A stretch of 64,000 nucleotides of DNA from Streptococcus sp. 29892 (GTDB lineage: Bacteria; Bacillota; Bacilli; Lactobacillales; Streptococcaceae), in NCBI RefSeq assembly GCF_032594935.1, contig NZ_CP118734.1, positions 1 through 64,000 on the forward strand, in the 5' to 3' direction. The first letter of the stretch is position 1, and the number at the start of each line of letters is the position of its first letter. Shown here piece by piece: positions 1-9,511 of the stretch. Position numbers and translations under genes: made by a program. Under the pieces are notes generated by a model. That model saw only the letters and a program-made list of their open reading frames with translations. It had not been told where the DNA came from and made no database searches.

Positions 1-1368
1 ATGAATAAAGAACAACAATTCTGGCAACGATTTATTGAACTAGTCCAAGCAAGTTTCAAAGCTTCCATTTATGATTTTTACGTTGCAGATGCAAGATTAC
101 TAAACCTAGAACAGCAAGTAGCCACCATCTTCTTAAATCGCCCATTTAAAAAAGATTTCTGGGAAACAAACTTTGAGGAGCTAATGATTGCGGCTAGTTT
201 TGAAATTTTCGGTGAACCGCTCACTACTCGCTACCAATTTACAGAAGAAGTGACTGAAGTAGTTTCTACTACTAGAACAACATACAGCCCTTCCACCCCG
301 TCTTCTATAACTGATATAGCAGAGGGAGTACTACAACCTGTTCATTCTGATATAAAATCCCAATATACCTTTTCAAACTTTGTTCAAGGAGATAACAATC
401 ATTGGGCAAAAGCGGCTGCACTAGCTGTTTCTGATAACTTAGGAGAGCTCTATAATCCACTATTTATCTTTGGTGGACCAGGTTTAGGGAAAACTCATAT
501 TCTAAATGCAATCGGTAATAAGGTCCTAGCTGACAATCCTCATGCAAAAATAAAGTATGTTTCATCAGAAACTTTTATCAATGAGTTATTGGAACACATG
601 CGATTAAATAAAATGAAACAGTTCAAAGAAATCTATCGTAATCTTGACCTGCTCCTCATTGATGATATCCAATCCATTCAGAAAAAAGAAACCACGCAAG
701 AAGAATTTTTCCATACTTTCAATGCACTCCATCAAAAAAATAAACAAATAGTCCTGACAAGTGATAGAAACCCTGACTATCTAGACAATCTTGAAGAACG
801 ATTAGTCACTCGTTTTAAGTGGGGCTTAACGAGTGAAATCACACCTCCTGACTTTGAAACACGCATTGCTATTTTACGCAATAAATGCGAGGCCTTCCCT
901 TATGATTTCACTAATGATACCCTGTCCTACTTAGCAGGTCAATTTGATTCCAACGTCCGTGATCTTGAGGGAGCATTGAAAGACATTAACCTACTTGCTA
1001 CCATGCGAAATCTGTCTGAGATAACAGTAGAAGTAGCTGCTGAAGCCATTCGTTCTAGGAAGCAAACAAACCCTCAAAACATGGTCATTCCGATTGAAAA
1101 AATCCAAACAGAAGTTGGAAATTTCTATGGAGTTAGCCTCAAAGAAATAAAGGGCTCTAAACGTGTCCAACACATTGTTCACGCGCGCCAGGTTGCTATG
1201 TTCTTAGCCCGCGAAATGACAGACAACTCTTTGCCAAAAATTGGTAGAGAATTTGGTAATCGTGACCATACAACAGTCATGCACGCCTATAATAAGATTA
1301 AAAGTTTGCTAATGGATGATGATAATTTAGAAATCGAAATAACCAGTATCAAAAATAAAATTCGATGA
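1..1368 (+). CDS. dnaA: Chromosomal replication initiator protein DnaA
   Basis: DnaA binds DnaA boxes at oriC and melts the origin in its ATP form. At 455 residues it has the family's full length. The AAA+ P-loop GGPGLGKT lies at residues 158-165, a Walker B segment LLLIDDIQ follows near residue 220, and the domain IV DNA-binding signature RDHTTVMHA is at 421-429. Domain I/II (about 1-110) is less conserved, as usual. The window begins exactly at the ATG, so its promoter and any origin half upstream cannot be seen. The oriC boxes and dnaN follow directly. Confidence 0.98.
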   Translation: MNKEQQFWQRFIELVQASFKASIYDFYVADARLLNLEQQVATIFLNRPFKKDFWETNFEELMIAASFEIFGEPLTTRYQFTEEVTEVVSTTRTTYSPSTPSSITDIAEGVLQPVHSDIKSQYTFSNFVQGDNNHWAKAAALAVSDNLGELYNPLFIFGGPGLGKTHILNAIGNKVLADNPHAKIKYVSSETFINELLEHMRLNKMKQFKEIYRNLDLLLIDDIQSIQKKETTQEEFFHTFNALHQKNKQIVLTSDRNPDYLDNLEERLVTRFKWGLTSEITPPDFETRIAILRNKCEAFPYDFTNDTLSYLAGQFDSNVRDLEGALKDINLLATMRNLSEITVEVAAEAIRSRKQTNPQNMVIPIEKIQTEVGNFYGVSLKEIKGSKRVQHIVHARQVAMFLAREMTDNSLPKIGREFGNRDHTTVMHAYNKIKSLLMDDDNLEIEITSIKNKIR

Positions 1369-1521
1369 CCTGTGTATAAGTTTTAAAAAATCCATCTACT
1401 TTTCCACAAGTTGTGAACAAGCTATTTTTCTTGAAATTTATGGCTTTGACCTACTTTTCCACAGAATACACAGGACCTACTACTACTACTAACCTTATAA
1501 ATAATAAATAAAGGAGTTTCC
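1369..1521. other. oriC: oriC unwinding region between dnaA and dnaN
   Basis: This 153-base spacer holds several DnaA-box-like 9-mers: TGTGTATAA at 1371-1379, TTTTCCACA at 1400-1408, TGTGAACAA at 1412-1420 and TTTTCCACA at 1455-1463. After the last box come a short GC-containing stretch and five CTA triplets at 1477-1491, then an AT-rich tract up to the dnaN ribosome binding site. This order (box, spacer, DnaA-trios, AT-rich DNA) matches the basal unwinding system described in Bacillus subtilis. Strand opening would be expected just to the right of the trios. Confidence 0.88.
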
Positions 1522-2658
1522 ATGATTCAATTTTCAATTAACAAAAATGTATTTCTCCAAGCACTAAATACAACTAAACGAGCAATCAGCACAAAAAATG
1601 CTATTCCCATTCTTTCAACTGTTAAAATCACGGTTACTAGTGATGGAATTACTTTAACAGGTTCTAATGGACAGATTTCTATCGAACATTTTATTTCTAT
1701 CCAGGATGAAAATGCAGGTCTGTTGATAAGCTCTCCTGGCGCTATTCTTTTAGAAGCAGGCTTCTTTATCAATATTGTATCTAGCCTACCTGATGTTGTA
1801 GTTGATTTTAATGAAATTGAGCAAAAGCAAGTTGTACTAACAAGTGGTAAGTCTGAAATTACTTTGAAAGGTAAAGATGCGGAACAGTATCCTCGTCTGC
1901 AAGAAGTGCCAACTTCAAAACCTTTGGTCCTAGAAACAAAAGTACTAAAACAAACTATCAATGAAACAGCCTTTGCAGCTTCATTACAAGAAAGTCGCCC
2001 AATACTAACAGGTGTTCACTTTGTCTTGACAGATAATAAAAATCTAAAAACAGTTGCGACAGATTCACACCGTATGAGCCAACGAAAATTAGTTCTTGAA
2101 AAAGCAGGGGACGATTTTAATGTGGTGATTCCAAGTCGTTCTCTTCGCGAATTTACAGTCGTTTTTACGGATGATATCGAAACTGTAGAAGTATTCTTCT
2201 CCAACAATCAAATCCTTTTCAGAAGTGAGCATATTAGTTTCTATACACGCTTGCTTGAAGGAACCTATCCAGATACGGATCGCCTGATTCCAACGGAATT
2301 CAAAACAGTTGCTGTCTTTGACACAGCTAATCTCCGTCATTCAATGGAACGTGCCCGTCTTCTTTCAAATGCAACTCAGAATGGTACAGTGAAACTTGAG
2401 ATTGCTAACAATATTGTCACAGCTCATGTAAACTCACCAGAAGTTGGACGTGTAAACGAAGAATTGGATACCTTGGAAGTGACCGGTGAAGACTTGGTAA
2501 TTAGTTTTAACCCGACTTACTTGATTGAAGCCTTGAAGGCTACCAATAGTGAGCAGGTCAAAATTAGCTTTATCTCATCTGTTCGTCCATTTACAGTGGT
2601 ACCAAATAGCGAAGGGGATGACCTCATTCAATTGGTGACACCAGTTCGAACCAACTAA
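1522..2658 (+). CDS. dnaN: DNA polymerase III beta subunit (sliding clamp)
   Basis: DnaN forms the ring-shaped dimer that tethers DNA polymerase III and repair enzymes to DNA. The 378-residue length and three repeated clamp domains fit the family, and the protein ends in the usual hydrophobic strand (LIQLVTPVRTN). An AAAGGAG ribosome binding site lies just before the ATG. The gene follows dnaA across oriC and ends at its own terminator. Confidence 0.98.
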   Translation: MIQFSINKNVFLQALNTTKRAISTKNAIPILSTVKITVTSDGITLTGSNGQISIEHFISIQDENAGLLISSPGAILLEAGFFINIVSSLPDVVVDFNEIEQKQVVLTSGKSEITLKGKDAEQYPRLQEVPTSKPLVLETKVLKQTINETAFAASLQESRPILTGVHFVLTDNKNLKTVATDSHRMSQRKLVLEKAGDDFNVVIPSRSLREFTVVFTDDIETVEVFFSNNQILFRSEHISFYTRLLEGTYPDTDRLIPTEFKTVAVFDTANLRHSMERARLLSNATQNGTVKLEIANNIVTAHVNSPEVGRVNEELDTLEVTGEDLVISFNPTYLIEALKATNSEQVKISFISSVRPFTVVPNSEGDDLIQLVTPVRTN

Positions 2659-2662
2659 TTCC

Positions 2663-2695
2663 AACATAAACGGCTAGTTTAGCCGTTTTTATGTT
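2663..2695 (+). terminator. Rho-independent terminator after dnaN
   Basis: A hairpin with stem CGGCTA/TAGCCG, extended by A-T pairs, ends in a T run. Confidence 0.85.
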
Positions 2696-2727
2696 ATACT
2701 GAAAGAAATAGAACTAAAGGAGTATCT

Positions 2728-2931
2728 ATGTACCAATTAGGAACCTTTGTCGAAATGAAAAAGCCCCATGCCTGTGTCATCAAATCGACCGGCAAGAAGG
2801 CCAATAAGTGGGAGGTTATCCGACTAGGAGCAGATATTAAAATCCGCTGCAGTAATTGTGACCATGTTGTTATGATGAGCCGGCATGATTTTGAACGAAA
2901 AATGAAACAAGTTCTGCCGAGTGAAGCTTAG
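2728..2931 (+). CDS. DUF951 domain protein
   Basis: A 67-residue protein matching the small DUF951 family found after dnaN in many Firmicutes. It has a conserved MKKPHAC segment (residues 10-16) and a CSNC pair (C41, C44), which together suggest a metal-binding knuckle. The function is not established; nucleic acid binding is plausible from the size and Cys arrangement. The AAAGGAG site before the ATG supports this start. A TATACT -10-like element overlaps the end of the dnaN terminator. Confidence 0.9.
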   Translation: MYQLGTFVEMKKPHACVIKSTGKKANKWEVIRLGADIKIRCSNCDHVVMMSRHDFERKMKQVLPSEA

Positions 2932-2941
2932 TTGACAGTTT

Positions 2942-2964
2942 GCAACTGCTGGTTGCGATTTTTT
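2942..2964 (+). terminator. Rho-independent terminator after DUF951 gene
   Basis: GCAAC/GTTGC hairpin followed by seven T residues. Confidence 0.8.
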
Positions 2965-3034
2965 CCTAAAAATTGCTAGTCAACTCTTCCTTTCTAAGCT
3001 ATAATAGACTTAGAAAAAAGAGGAGGAAATGATC

Positions 3035-3394
3035 ATGAAGCAGTTAGCACAGCAAATTCGAGTTTTACGCACATCCAAGAACCTATCCCAAGATGAGTTG
3101 GCAGAGAAACTCTATATTTCCCGTCAGGCTGTTTCCAAGTGGGAAAATGGCGAAGCAACGCCAGATATTGATAAACTGGTTCAGCTGGCAGAAATCTTTG
3201 GTGTTAGTCTGGATTATCTGGTTTTAGGAAAAGAGCATGAGAAGGAAATTGTGGTGGAACAACGAGGAAAAATGAATGGTTGGGAATACTTGTACGAAGA
3301 ATCCAAACGACCTCTTACAAGAGGAGATGTTGTCGTTCTCATTTTTTTTGCAGTTATATTTTTAGGTGGATTATTCATTAAGTATTATTTTTAA
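3035..3394 (+). CDS. XRE-family helix-turn-helix regulator with C-terminal membrane segment
   Basis: The N-terminal 65 residues form a Cro/CI-type helix-turn-helix (recognition region ISRQAVSKWENGEATP). A hydrophobic stretch at the C-terminus (about 97-117) looks like one membrane-spanning helix, so this is probably a membrane-anchored regulator. AGGAGG at 3021-3026 is eight bases from the ATG at 3035; an in-frame ATG at 3029 is too close to it. A TATAAT at 3000-3005 is the likely -10. The target genes are unknown, and there is no obvious partner next to it. A similar HTH-plus-membrane protein occurs at 58002. Confidence 0.85.
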   Translation: MKQLAQQIRVLRTSKNLSQDELAEKLYISRQAVSKWENGEATPDIDKLVQLAEIFGVSLDYLVLGKEHEKEIVVEQRGKMNGWEYLYEESKRPLTRGDVVVLIFFAVIFLGGLFIKYYF

Positions 3395-3396
3395 CG

Positions 3397-3423
3397 AAGC
3401 TTGCCAAACAGCAAGCTTTTTCT
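3397..3423 (+). terminator. Rho-independent terminator
   Basis: Perfect AAGCTTGC/GCAAGCTT stem with a six-base loop and T run. Confidence 0.88.
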
Positions 3424-3430
3424 CTACTTT

Positions 3431-3441
3431 TCTGCTATAAT
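3431..3441 (+). promoter_or_regulatory. Extended -10 promoter of ychF
   Basis: TCTGCTATAAT fits TnTGnTATAAT exactly. There is no convincing -35 element. Confidence 0.7.
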
Positions 3442-3478
3442 AGTCATGATTGAATTTTTAATTGGAGAGTAAAAAAAC

Positions 3479-4594
3479 ATGGCTTTAACAGCAGGAATCG
3501 TCGGTTTGCCAAACGTTGGTAAATCAACCCTATTTAACGCAATTACCAAGGCAGGAGCAGAGGCAGCAAACTATCCTTTCGCGACTATTGATCCAAACGT
3601 CGGCATGGTGGAAGTGCCTGATGAGCGTCTGCAGAAGTTGACAGAACTCATCACCCCTAAAAAGACTGTACCAACCACCTTTGAATTTACCGATATTGCC
3701 GGTATCGTAAAAGGTGCTTCTAAAGGTGAGGGGCTTGGAAATAAATTCTTGGCCAATATTCGTGAGGTTGATGCCATTGTCCACGTGGTGCGTGCCTTTG
3801 ATGATGAAAATGTCATGCGTGAACAAGGCCGTGAAGACGCCTTTGTGGACCCTATCGCAGATATTGATACTATTAACCTAGAATTGATTTTGGCGGACCT
3901 AGAGAGCATCAACAAGCGTTATGCGCGTGTAGAAAAAATGGCACGTACGCAAAAAGACAAGGATTCTGTCGCAGAATTTGCAGTTCTTGAAAAAATCAAA
4001 CCTGTCCTAGAAGACGGGAAATCTGCTCGTACAGTTGACTTCACCGATGAAGAACAAAAAATCGTCAAGCAACTTTTCCTTTTAACGACCAAGCCAGTCC
4101 TCTATGTTGCCAACGTCGATGAAGACAAGGTAGCAGATCCTGAGTCTATCAGCTATGTTCAGCAAATCCGCGACTTTGCGGCAACAGAAAATGCAGAAGT
4201 AGTAGTGATTTCTGCGCGTGCAGAAGAGGAAATCTCAGAGTTGGACGATGAAGACAAGGTTGAATTTTTAGAAGCCCTTGGTCTGACAGAATCTGGCGTG
4301 GATAAATTGACCCGTGCAGCCTACCACTTGCTTGGACTTGGTACCTACTTTACAGCAGGGGAAAAAGAAGTGCGTGCTTGGACTTTCAAACGTGGCATCA
4401 AGGCTCCACAAGCCGCTGGTATCATCCACTCAGACTTTGAAAAAGGCTTTATTCGTGCGGTGACCATGTCTTATGATGATTTAATGACCTACGGCTCTGA
4501 GAAGGCTGTTAAGGAAGCAGGACGCCTCCGTGAAGAAGGAAAAGAGTACGTGGTTCAAGATGGGGACATCATGGAGTTCCGCTTTAACGTATAA
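3479..4594 (+). CDS. ychF: Redox-regulated ATPase YchF (Obg family)
   Basis: YchF is a ribosome-associated P-loop NTPase. The G1 motif GLPNVGKS is at residues 9-16 and the switch motif DIAGI follows. The G4 position reads NVDE rather than NKxD, the change that gives YchF proteins ATP preference. The C-terminal part is the TGS domain. Length (371) is normal. A GGAGAG site precedes the ATG. It is followed by its own terminator and then by pth, the usual firmicute order. Confidence 0.97.
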   Translation: MALTAGIVGLPNVGKSTLFNAITKAGAEAANYPFATIDPNVGMVEVPDERLQKLTELITPKKTVPTTFEFTDIAGIVKGASKGEGLGNKFLANIREVDAIVHVVRAFDDENVMREQGREDAFVDPIADIDTINLELILADLESINKRYARVEKMARTQKDKDSVAEFAVLEKIKPVLEDGKSARTVDFTDEEQKIVKQLFLLTTKPVLYVANVDEDKVADPESISYVQQIRDFAATENAEVVVISARAEEEISELDDEDKVEFLEALGLTESGVDKLTRAAYHLLGLGTYFTAGEKEVRAWTFKRGIKAPQAAGIIHSDFEKGFIRAVTMSYDDLMTYGSEKAVKEAGRLREEGKEYVVQDGDIMEFRFNV

Positions 4595-4604
4595 TAGAAA
4601 ATCA

Positions 4605-4630
4605 GGTTGGAAAGTATTTTCCAGCCTTTT
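4605..4630 (+). terminator. Probable terminator between ychF and pth
   Basis: GGTTGGAAA pairs with TTTCCAGCC around a short loop. The T run is only four bases, so read-through into pth is likely. Confidence 0.6.
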
Positions 4631-4647
4631 GGTATTAAGGAGAAAAA

Positions 4648-5217
4648 ATGACAAGATTGATCATCGGCCTAGGAAATCCTGGGGACCGTTATTTTGAAAC
4701 AAAACATAACGTTGGTTTTATGTTGCTGGATAAGATTGCCAAACGTGAAAATGTGACCTTTAGTCACGATAAGATTTTCCAAGCAGACATTGCCACAACC
4801 TTTATTGATGGTGAAAAAATTTACCTGGTCAAACCAACGACTTTCATGAATGAATCAGGTAAGGCTGTTCATGCCTTGATGGCCTATTATGGATTGGATG
4901 AGACTGATATTCTGGTGGCTTATGATGATTTGGACATGGCAGTAGGGAAAATCCGTTTCCGACAAAAAGGTTCGGCAGGTGGCCACAACGGGATTAAGTC
5001 CATTGTTAAGCATATTGGCACACAGGAATTTGACCGTATCAAGATTGGTATTGGACGACCAAAAGGAAAAATGAGTGTTGTCAACCATGTCCTATCAGGA
5101 TTTGACACAGAAGACCGTATTGAAATCGACTTAGCACTAGATAAACTTGACAAGGCTGTCAACTTCTATTTGGAAGAAGATGATTTTGATACCATTATGA
5201 GAAAGTTTAATGGCTAA
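4648..5217 (+). CDS. pth: Peptidyl-tRNA hydrolase
   Basis: Pth releases peptides from peptidyl-tRNAs that fall off the ribosome. The sequence shows the N-terminal GLGNPG motif (residues 7-12), the catalytic histidine H20 in KHNVGF, the FMNESG motif and the YDDLDM motif carrying the catalytic aspartate. Length 189 is typical. Its stop codon overlaps the mfd start (TAATG), indicating translational coupling. Confidence 0.98.
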   Translation: MTRLIIGLGNPGDRYFETKHNVGFMLLDKIAKRENVTFSHDKIFQADIATTFIDGEKIYLVKPTTFMNESGKAVHALMAYYGLDETDILVAYDDLDMAVGKIRFRQKGSAGGHNGIKSIVKHIGTQEFDRIKIGIGRPKGKMSVVNHVLSGFDTEDRIEIDLALDKLDKAVNFYLEEDDFDTIMRKFNG

Positions 5218-8200
5218 TGAATATACTAGATATACTTCACAAGAACAAACAGATCAATCAATGGCAGTCTGGTTTGAACAAATCAACACGCCAGTTACTA
5301 TTAGGATTGTCTGGAACCAGTAAGTCATTAGTCATGGCGACTGCCTACGATAGTTTAGCTGAGAAAATAATGATTGTAACGGCTAGTCAGAATGAAGCGG
5401 AGAGGTTGGTTACAGATTTATCAGCCATTATAGGCAGTGAGAATGTTTACAACTTCTTTACAGATGATAGTCCGATTGCAGAGTTTGTTTTCGCTTCTAA
5501 GGAACGAACGCAGTCAAGAATTGATAGCTTGAATTTTCTGACTGATCCAACTCAGTCAGGAGTTCTAGTTGTCAGCATGGCTGCTTGTAGGATTCTGTTA
5601 CCGAATCCAGAAATATTTAGAGAGTCAAAAATTCAAATCGAAGTTGGTCAAGAAATAGAAGTTGACAATCTTGTAAAGAAACTTGTCAACACAGGCTACA
5701 AAAAGGTGTCCAGAGTTTTAACTCAGGGAGAATTTAGCCAACGAGGGGACATCCTAGATGTTTTTGATATGCAAGCCGATGCCCCTTATCGTTTAGAATT
5801 TTTTGGAGATGAGATTGATGGCATTCGTATCTTTGATGTTGACAGTCAGAAGTCTTTAGAAAATTTGGATAGCATCAGCATTGCTCCAGCATCGGATATT
5901 CTTTTGACAGCTACTGACTATGAACGGGCCTGCAGTAGCATTGAAACAGCTATTGAACAATCGCATATAGAAGAGCAGCAGTCTTATTTACGGGAAGTTT
6001 TGGCGGATCTGCAAACAGAATATCGTCATCCCGATTTACGAAAATTTCTCTCATTTTTATATGAACAATCTTGGACATTGTTGGATTATTTGCCAAAGGG
6101 CTCTCCCTTATTTTTAGATGATTTTCATAAAATCGCTGACAAGCAGGCTCAATTCGAAAAAGAAACAGCAGAGTTGTTGACAGATGATTTACAAAAGGGT
6201 AAATCAGTGTCAAGTTTAAACTATTTTGCATCTACCTATTCGGAATTAAGAAAATATAAACCTGCTACCTTCTTTTCAAGTTTTCAAAAGGGGTTAGGAA
6301 ATGTAAAATTTGATGCCCTCTATCAATTTACTCAACATCCTATGCAGGAATTCTTCCATCAAATTCCCCTCTTGAAAGAAGAACTAACTCGGTATACAAA
6401 GTCGAAGAATACAGTCATTATTCAAGCAAGTTCTGAAGTAAGTTTACAGACTTTACAAAAATCTTTACAGGAGTATGGTATCCAGCTACCTACCTATCCA
6501 TCGGATAAATTAGTAGAAGGTCAACAACAAGTGACCATTGGTCAGTTAGCTTCTGGATTTCATTTGATGGATGAGAAGTTCGTTCTCATTACTGAAAAAG
6601 AGATTTTTAATAAAAAGATTAAGCGTAAGGTCCGTAGAACTAATATTTCTAATGCTGAGCGCATTAAGGACTATAGTGAGCTAGCTGTTGGTGACTATGT
6701 CGTTCACCATGTTCACGGGATCGGTCAGTATTTAGGGATAGAAACCATTGAAATATCAGGCATCCACCGTGACTATGTGACAGTTCAATATCAAAATGCT
6801 GATCGTATTTCCATTCCTGTAGAGCAGATTGATCTCCTTTCCAAATACTTAGCCTCCGATGGAAAAGCTCCCAAGGTCAATAAACTGAACGATGGTCGTT
6901 TCCAACGAACCAAGCAAAAAGTTCAGAAGCAGGTAGAGGATATTGCGGATGATTTGATTAAGCTTTACGCTGAACGTAGCCAATTGAAAGGCTTTGCCTT
7001 TTCACCTGATGATGAAAATCAAGTTGAATTTGACAACTACTTTACACACGTGGAAACAGATGATCAACTCCGTTCCATTGATGAAATCAAAAAAGATATG
7101 GAAAAAGACTCTCCAATGGATCGCCTGTTAGTAGGAGATGTTGGATTTGGTAAGACAGAAGTAGCCATGCGGGCTGCCTTTAAAGCTGTTAATGATGGCA
7201 AGCAAGTAGCTATTCTTGTTCCAACGACTGTTTTAGCCCAGCAACATTATGCTAATTTCCAAGAACGATTTGCTGAATTTCCTGTCAATGTGGATGTTAT
7301 GAGTCGTTTTAAAACAAAGGCAGAGCAGGAAAAAACACTAGAGAAGCTGAAAAAAGGTCAAGTTGACATCTTGATTGGTACCCATCGCCTTCTATCAAAA
7401 GATGTTATTTTTGCCGATTTAGGTTTACTGGTCATTGACGAAGAGCAACGGTTTGGTGTCAAGCATAAGGAACGCTTGAAGGAATTAAAAAAGAAGATTG
7501 ATGTTTTGACATTGACTGCAACCCCAATTCCTCGTACCTTACAAATGTCTATGTTGGGAATTCGCGACTTATCAGTAATTGAGACGCCACCGACCAATCG
7601 CTATCCTGTCCAAACCTATGTTATGGAAACGAATGCGTCTGTCATTAGGGATGCAATTTTACGTGAAATTGATCGTGGAGGACAGGTTTACTATCTTTAC
7701 AACAAAGTTGACACCATTGAGCAAAAAGTTTCGGAATTAAAAGAATTAGTTCCAGAAGCAACCATCGGATACGTCCATGGTCAAATGTCAGAAATTCAGC
7801 TAGAAAATACCCTTTATGCCTTTGTTGAGGGCGAATATGATATCTTAGTGACCACAACAATCATTGAAACGGGTGTTGATATTCCAAATGCGAATACCTT
7901 ATTTATTGAAAATGCCGATCACATGGGACTGTCAACTCTCTATCAACTTCGAGGTCGTGTCGGTCGTTCCAATCGGATTGCCTACGCCTATCTTATGTAT
8001 CGTCCTGATAAATCCTTGACAGAAGTGGCTGAAAAACGTTTGGAAGCTATTAAGGGCTTTACAGAACTAGGTTCTGGTTTCAAGATTGCCATGCAAGATT
8101 TGTCCATTCGCGGTGCGGGAAATATCCTGGGAGCTGCCCAATCTGGCTTTATTGATTCAGTTGGTTACGAACTCTATTCTCAACTCTTAGAACAAGCTAT

Positions 8201-8711
8201 CTTAGAAAAACAAGGTAAGGCAGCTCAACGTCAGAAAAGCAATTCAGAGGTCAATCTACAGATCGATGCCTACCTACCAAGTGACTATATTGCTGACCAA
8301 CGTCAAAAAATTGAAATTTACAAGCGTATAAAGAATGTTGACAGTCGTGTAAACTATCAAGAATTACAGGAAGAATTGATTGACCGTTTTGGAGAGTATC
8401 CTGATGTAGTAGCCTACTTGCTTGAAATCGGTCTATTGAAGTCATTTTTAGATCAAGTTTTCTGTCATACAGTTCTTAGACGACAACATCAAGTGACAGT
8501 GACATTCGAACCTATGGCTGGTCAAATTTTCCTAACGCAAGATTACTTTGAAGCACTATCTGCTACGAATTTGAAAGCTCAGATAACGGAAAATAAAGGA
8601 AAGCTAGCTGTTGTGTTTAACATTCAACAGAAAAAAGACTTTGAAATTATTGAAGAATTGATTTCTTTTGCGGAGAAGTTACAAGAAATCAAGACCAGAA
8701 AGACAGAATAA
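5217..8711 (+). CDS. mfd: Transcription-repair coupling factor Mfd
   Basis: Mfd removes RNA polymerase stalled at DNA lesions and recruits UvrA. The order is a UvrB-like N-terminal module, a CarD-like RNA polymerase interaction domain (about residues 490-560), then a RecG-like translocase with P-loop GDVGFGKT at 640-647 and helicase motif DEEQRFG, and a C-terminal TRCF domain. The 1164-residue length is complete. It starts inside the pth stop codon. Confidence 0.97.
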   Translation: MNILDILHKNKQINQWQSGLNKSTRQLLLGLSGTSKSLVMATAYDSLAEKIMIVTASQNEAERLVTDLSAIIGSENVYNFFTDDSPIAEFVFASKERTQSRIDSLNFLTDPTQSGVLVVSMAACRILLPNPEIFRESKIQIEVGQEIEVDNLVKKLVNTGYKKVSRVLTQGEFSQRGDILDVFDMQADAPYRLEFFGDEIDGIRIFDVDSQKSLENLDSISIAPASDILLTATDYERACSSIETAIEQSHIEEQQSYLREVLADLQTEYRHPDLRKFLSFLYEQSWTLLDYLPKGSPLFLDDFHKIADKQAQFEKETAELLTDDLQKGKSVSSLNYFASTYSELRKYKPATFFSSFQKGLGNVKFDALYQFTQHPMQEFFHQIPLLKEELTRYTKSKNTVIIQASSEVSLQTLQKSLQEYGIQLPTYPSDKLVEGQQQVTIGQLASGFHLMDEKFVLITEKEIFNKKIKRKVRRTNISNAERIKDYSELAVGDYVVHHVHGIGQYLGIETIEISGIHRDYVTVQYQNADRISIPVEQIDLLSKYLASDGKAPKVNKLNDGRFQRTKQKVQKQVEDIADDLIKLYAERSQLKGFAFSPDDENQVEFDNYFTHVETDDQLRSIDEIKKDMEKDSPMDRLLVGDVGFGKTEVAMRAAFKAVNDGKQVAILVPTTVLAQQHYANFQERFAEFPVNVDVMSRFKTKAEQEKTLEKLKKGQVDILIGTHRLLSKDVIFADLGLLVIDEEQRFGVKHKERLKELKKKIDVLTLTATPIPRTLQMSMLGIRDLSVIETPPTNRYPVQTYVMETNASVIRDAILREIDRGGQVYYLYNKVDTIEQKVSELKELVPEATIGYVHGQMSEIQLENTLYAFVEGEYDILVTTTIIETGVDIPNANTLFIENADHMGLSTLYQLRGRVGRSNRIAYAYLMYRPDKSLTEVAEKRLEAIKGFTELGSGFKIAMQDLSIRGAGNILGAAQSGFIDSVGYELYSQLLEQAILEKQGKAAQRQKSNSEVNLQIDAYLPSDYIADQRQKIEIYKRIKNVDSRVNYQELQEELIDRFGEYPDVVAYLLEIGLLKSFLDQVFCHTVLRRQHQVTVTFEPMAGQIFLTQDYFEALSATNLKAQITENKGKLAVVFNIQQKKDFEIIEELISFAEKLQEIKTRKTE

Positions 8712-8761
8712 ATTTCTCAATTAGATGAAAAAATGGTAGAATATATAGTTGAGGTAAGTTT

Positions 8762-9034
8762 ATGAGACTAGATAAATATTTAAAAGTTTCTCGCATTATC
8801 AAGCGTCGGACAGTTGCAAAGGAAGTAGCTGATAAGGGAAGGATTAAAGTTAATGGTATTTTGGCTAAGTCTTCAACAGATTTGAAAGTGAATGATCAGG
8901 TTGAAATCCAATTTGGCAATAAGTTGCTAACTGTAAAAGTCCTTGAAATGAAAGATTCTACAAAAAAAGAAGATGCACTGAAAATGTATGAAATTGTCAG
9001 TGAAAAAAGGATAGAAGCAGATGAGAAAATCTAA
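8762..9034 (+). CDS. rqcP: S4-domain RNA-binding protein, RqcP-like
   Basis: A 90-residue protein beginning with an S4 RNA-binding fold ([17 protein letters not shown]) and a basic surface. It matches the YabO/RqcP family, which works with RqcH to add alanine tails to stalled nascent chains in Firmicutes. It lies between mfd and divIC, the position of yabO in Bacillus. The start is set by a GAGG site shortly upstream, and it overlaps divIC by 14 bases. Confidence 0.93.
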   Translation: MRLDKYLKVSRIIKRRTVAKEVADKGRIKVNGILAKSSTDLKVNDQVEIQFGNKLLTVKVLEMKDSTKKEDALKMYEIVSEKRIEADEKI

Positions 9035-9389
9035 AATCCTGCAGTTGAATAATGCCTTTATTCAATCGGAACGTGCAAAATCTCAGAATAAATTGGCAGA
9101 GCGTCAGCAGAAAAATCGTTTCATGGCTGCTATTTTGGTTTTGGTTATCTTTTTATTTATGTTGCCAGCCTATAATCTGGTGGTGACCTATACAACTATT
9201 CAGCAACAGGAAAAGAAGTTAGCTGAATTAGAAAAAAACTATGATGAATTGACCAAAGAGCAAAAACAAGTAGCCGAAATGGTTACGAAATTAAAGAATG
9301 AAGATTACGCTGCCAAATATGTTCGTGCCAAATACCAATACTCTAAAGAAGGGGAATTTGTCTACAATATTCCAGGGTTACCAAAATGA
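9021..9389 (+). CDS. divIC: Septum formation initiator DivIC/FtsB family protein
   Basis: A 122-residue bitopic division protein. It has a basic cytoplasmic start, one membrane helix (about 33-52) and an extracytoplasmic coiled coil rich in E, K and Q (about 60-95), ending in a conserved YxxxGE segment. DivIC forms a complex with FtsL and DivIB at the septum. It overlaps both neighbours, so it is co-translated with rqcP and the following small gene. Confidence 0.93.
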   Translation: MRKSKILQLNNAFIQSERAKSQNKLAERQQKNRFMAAILVLVIFLFMLPAYNLVVTYTTIQQQEKKLAELEKNYDELTKEQKQVAEMVTKLKNEDYAAKYVRAKYQYSKEGEFVYNIPGLPK

Positions 9390-9499
9390 CAGATTCTATT
9401 TTTAAAATTGTAGAGCAATTTCTACAGCATTCGGAAGAGAAGTTGGCAGAGTTGTCTCAAAAAAATCAGGAATTGAAGTTAGAGGAAAAGGATTTATAG
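9386..9499 (+). CDS. Small conserved-position protein (37 aa)
   Basis: An ATG overlapping the divIC stop (ATGA) opens a 37-residue frame, [20 protein letters not shown] and onward, ending in TAG. It is amphipathic and rich in E, K, L and Q, probably one or two helices. The overlap and tight packing between divIC and the next gene argue for real, coupled translation. Related streptococci are believed to carry a small hypothetical gene here. No function can be assigned. Confidence 0.6.
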   Translation: MTDSIFKIVEQFLQHSEEKLAELSQKNQELKLEEKDL

Positions 9500-9511
9500 A
9501 AGGGAGGGAGT

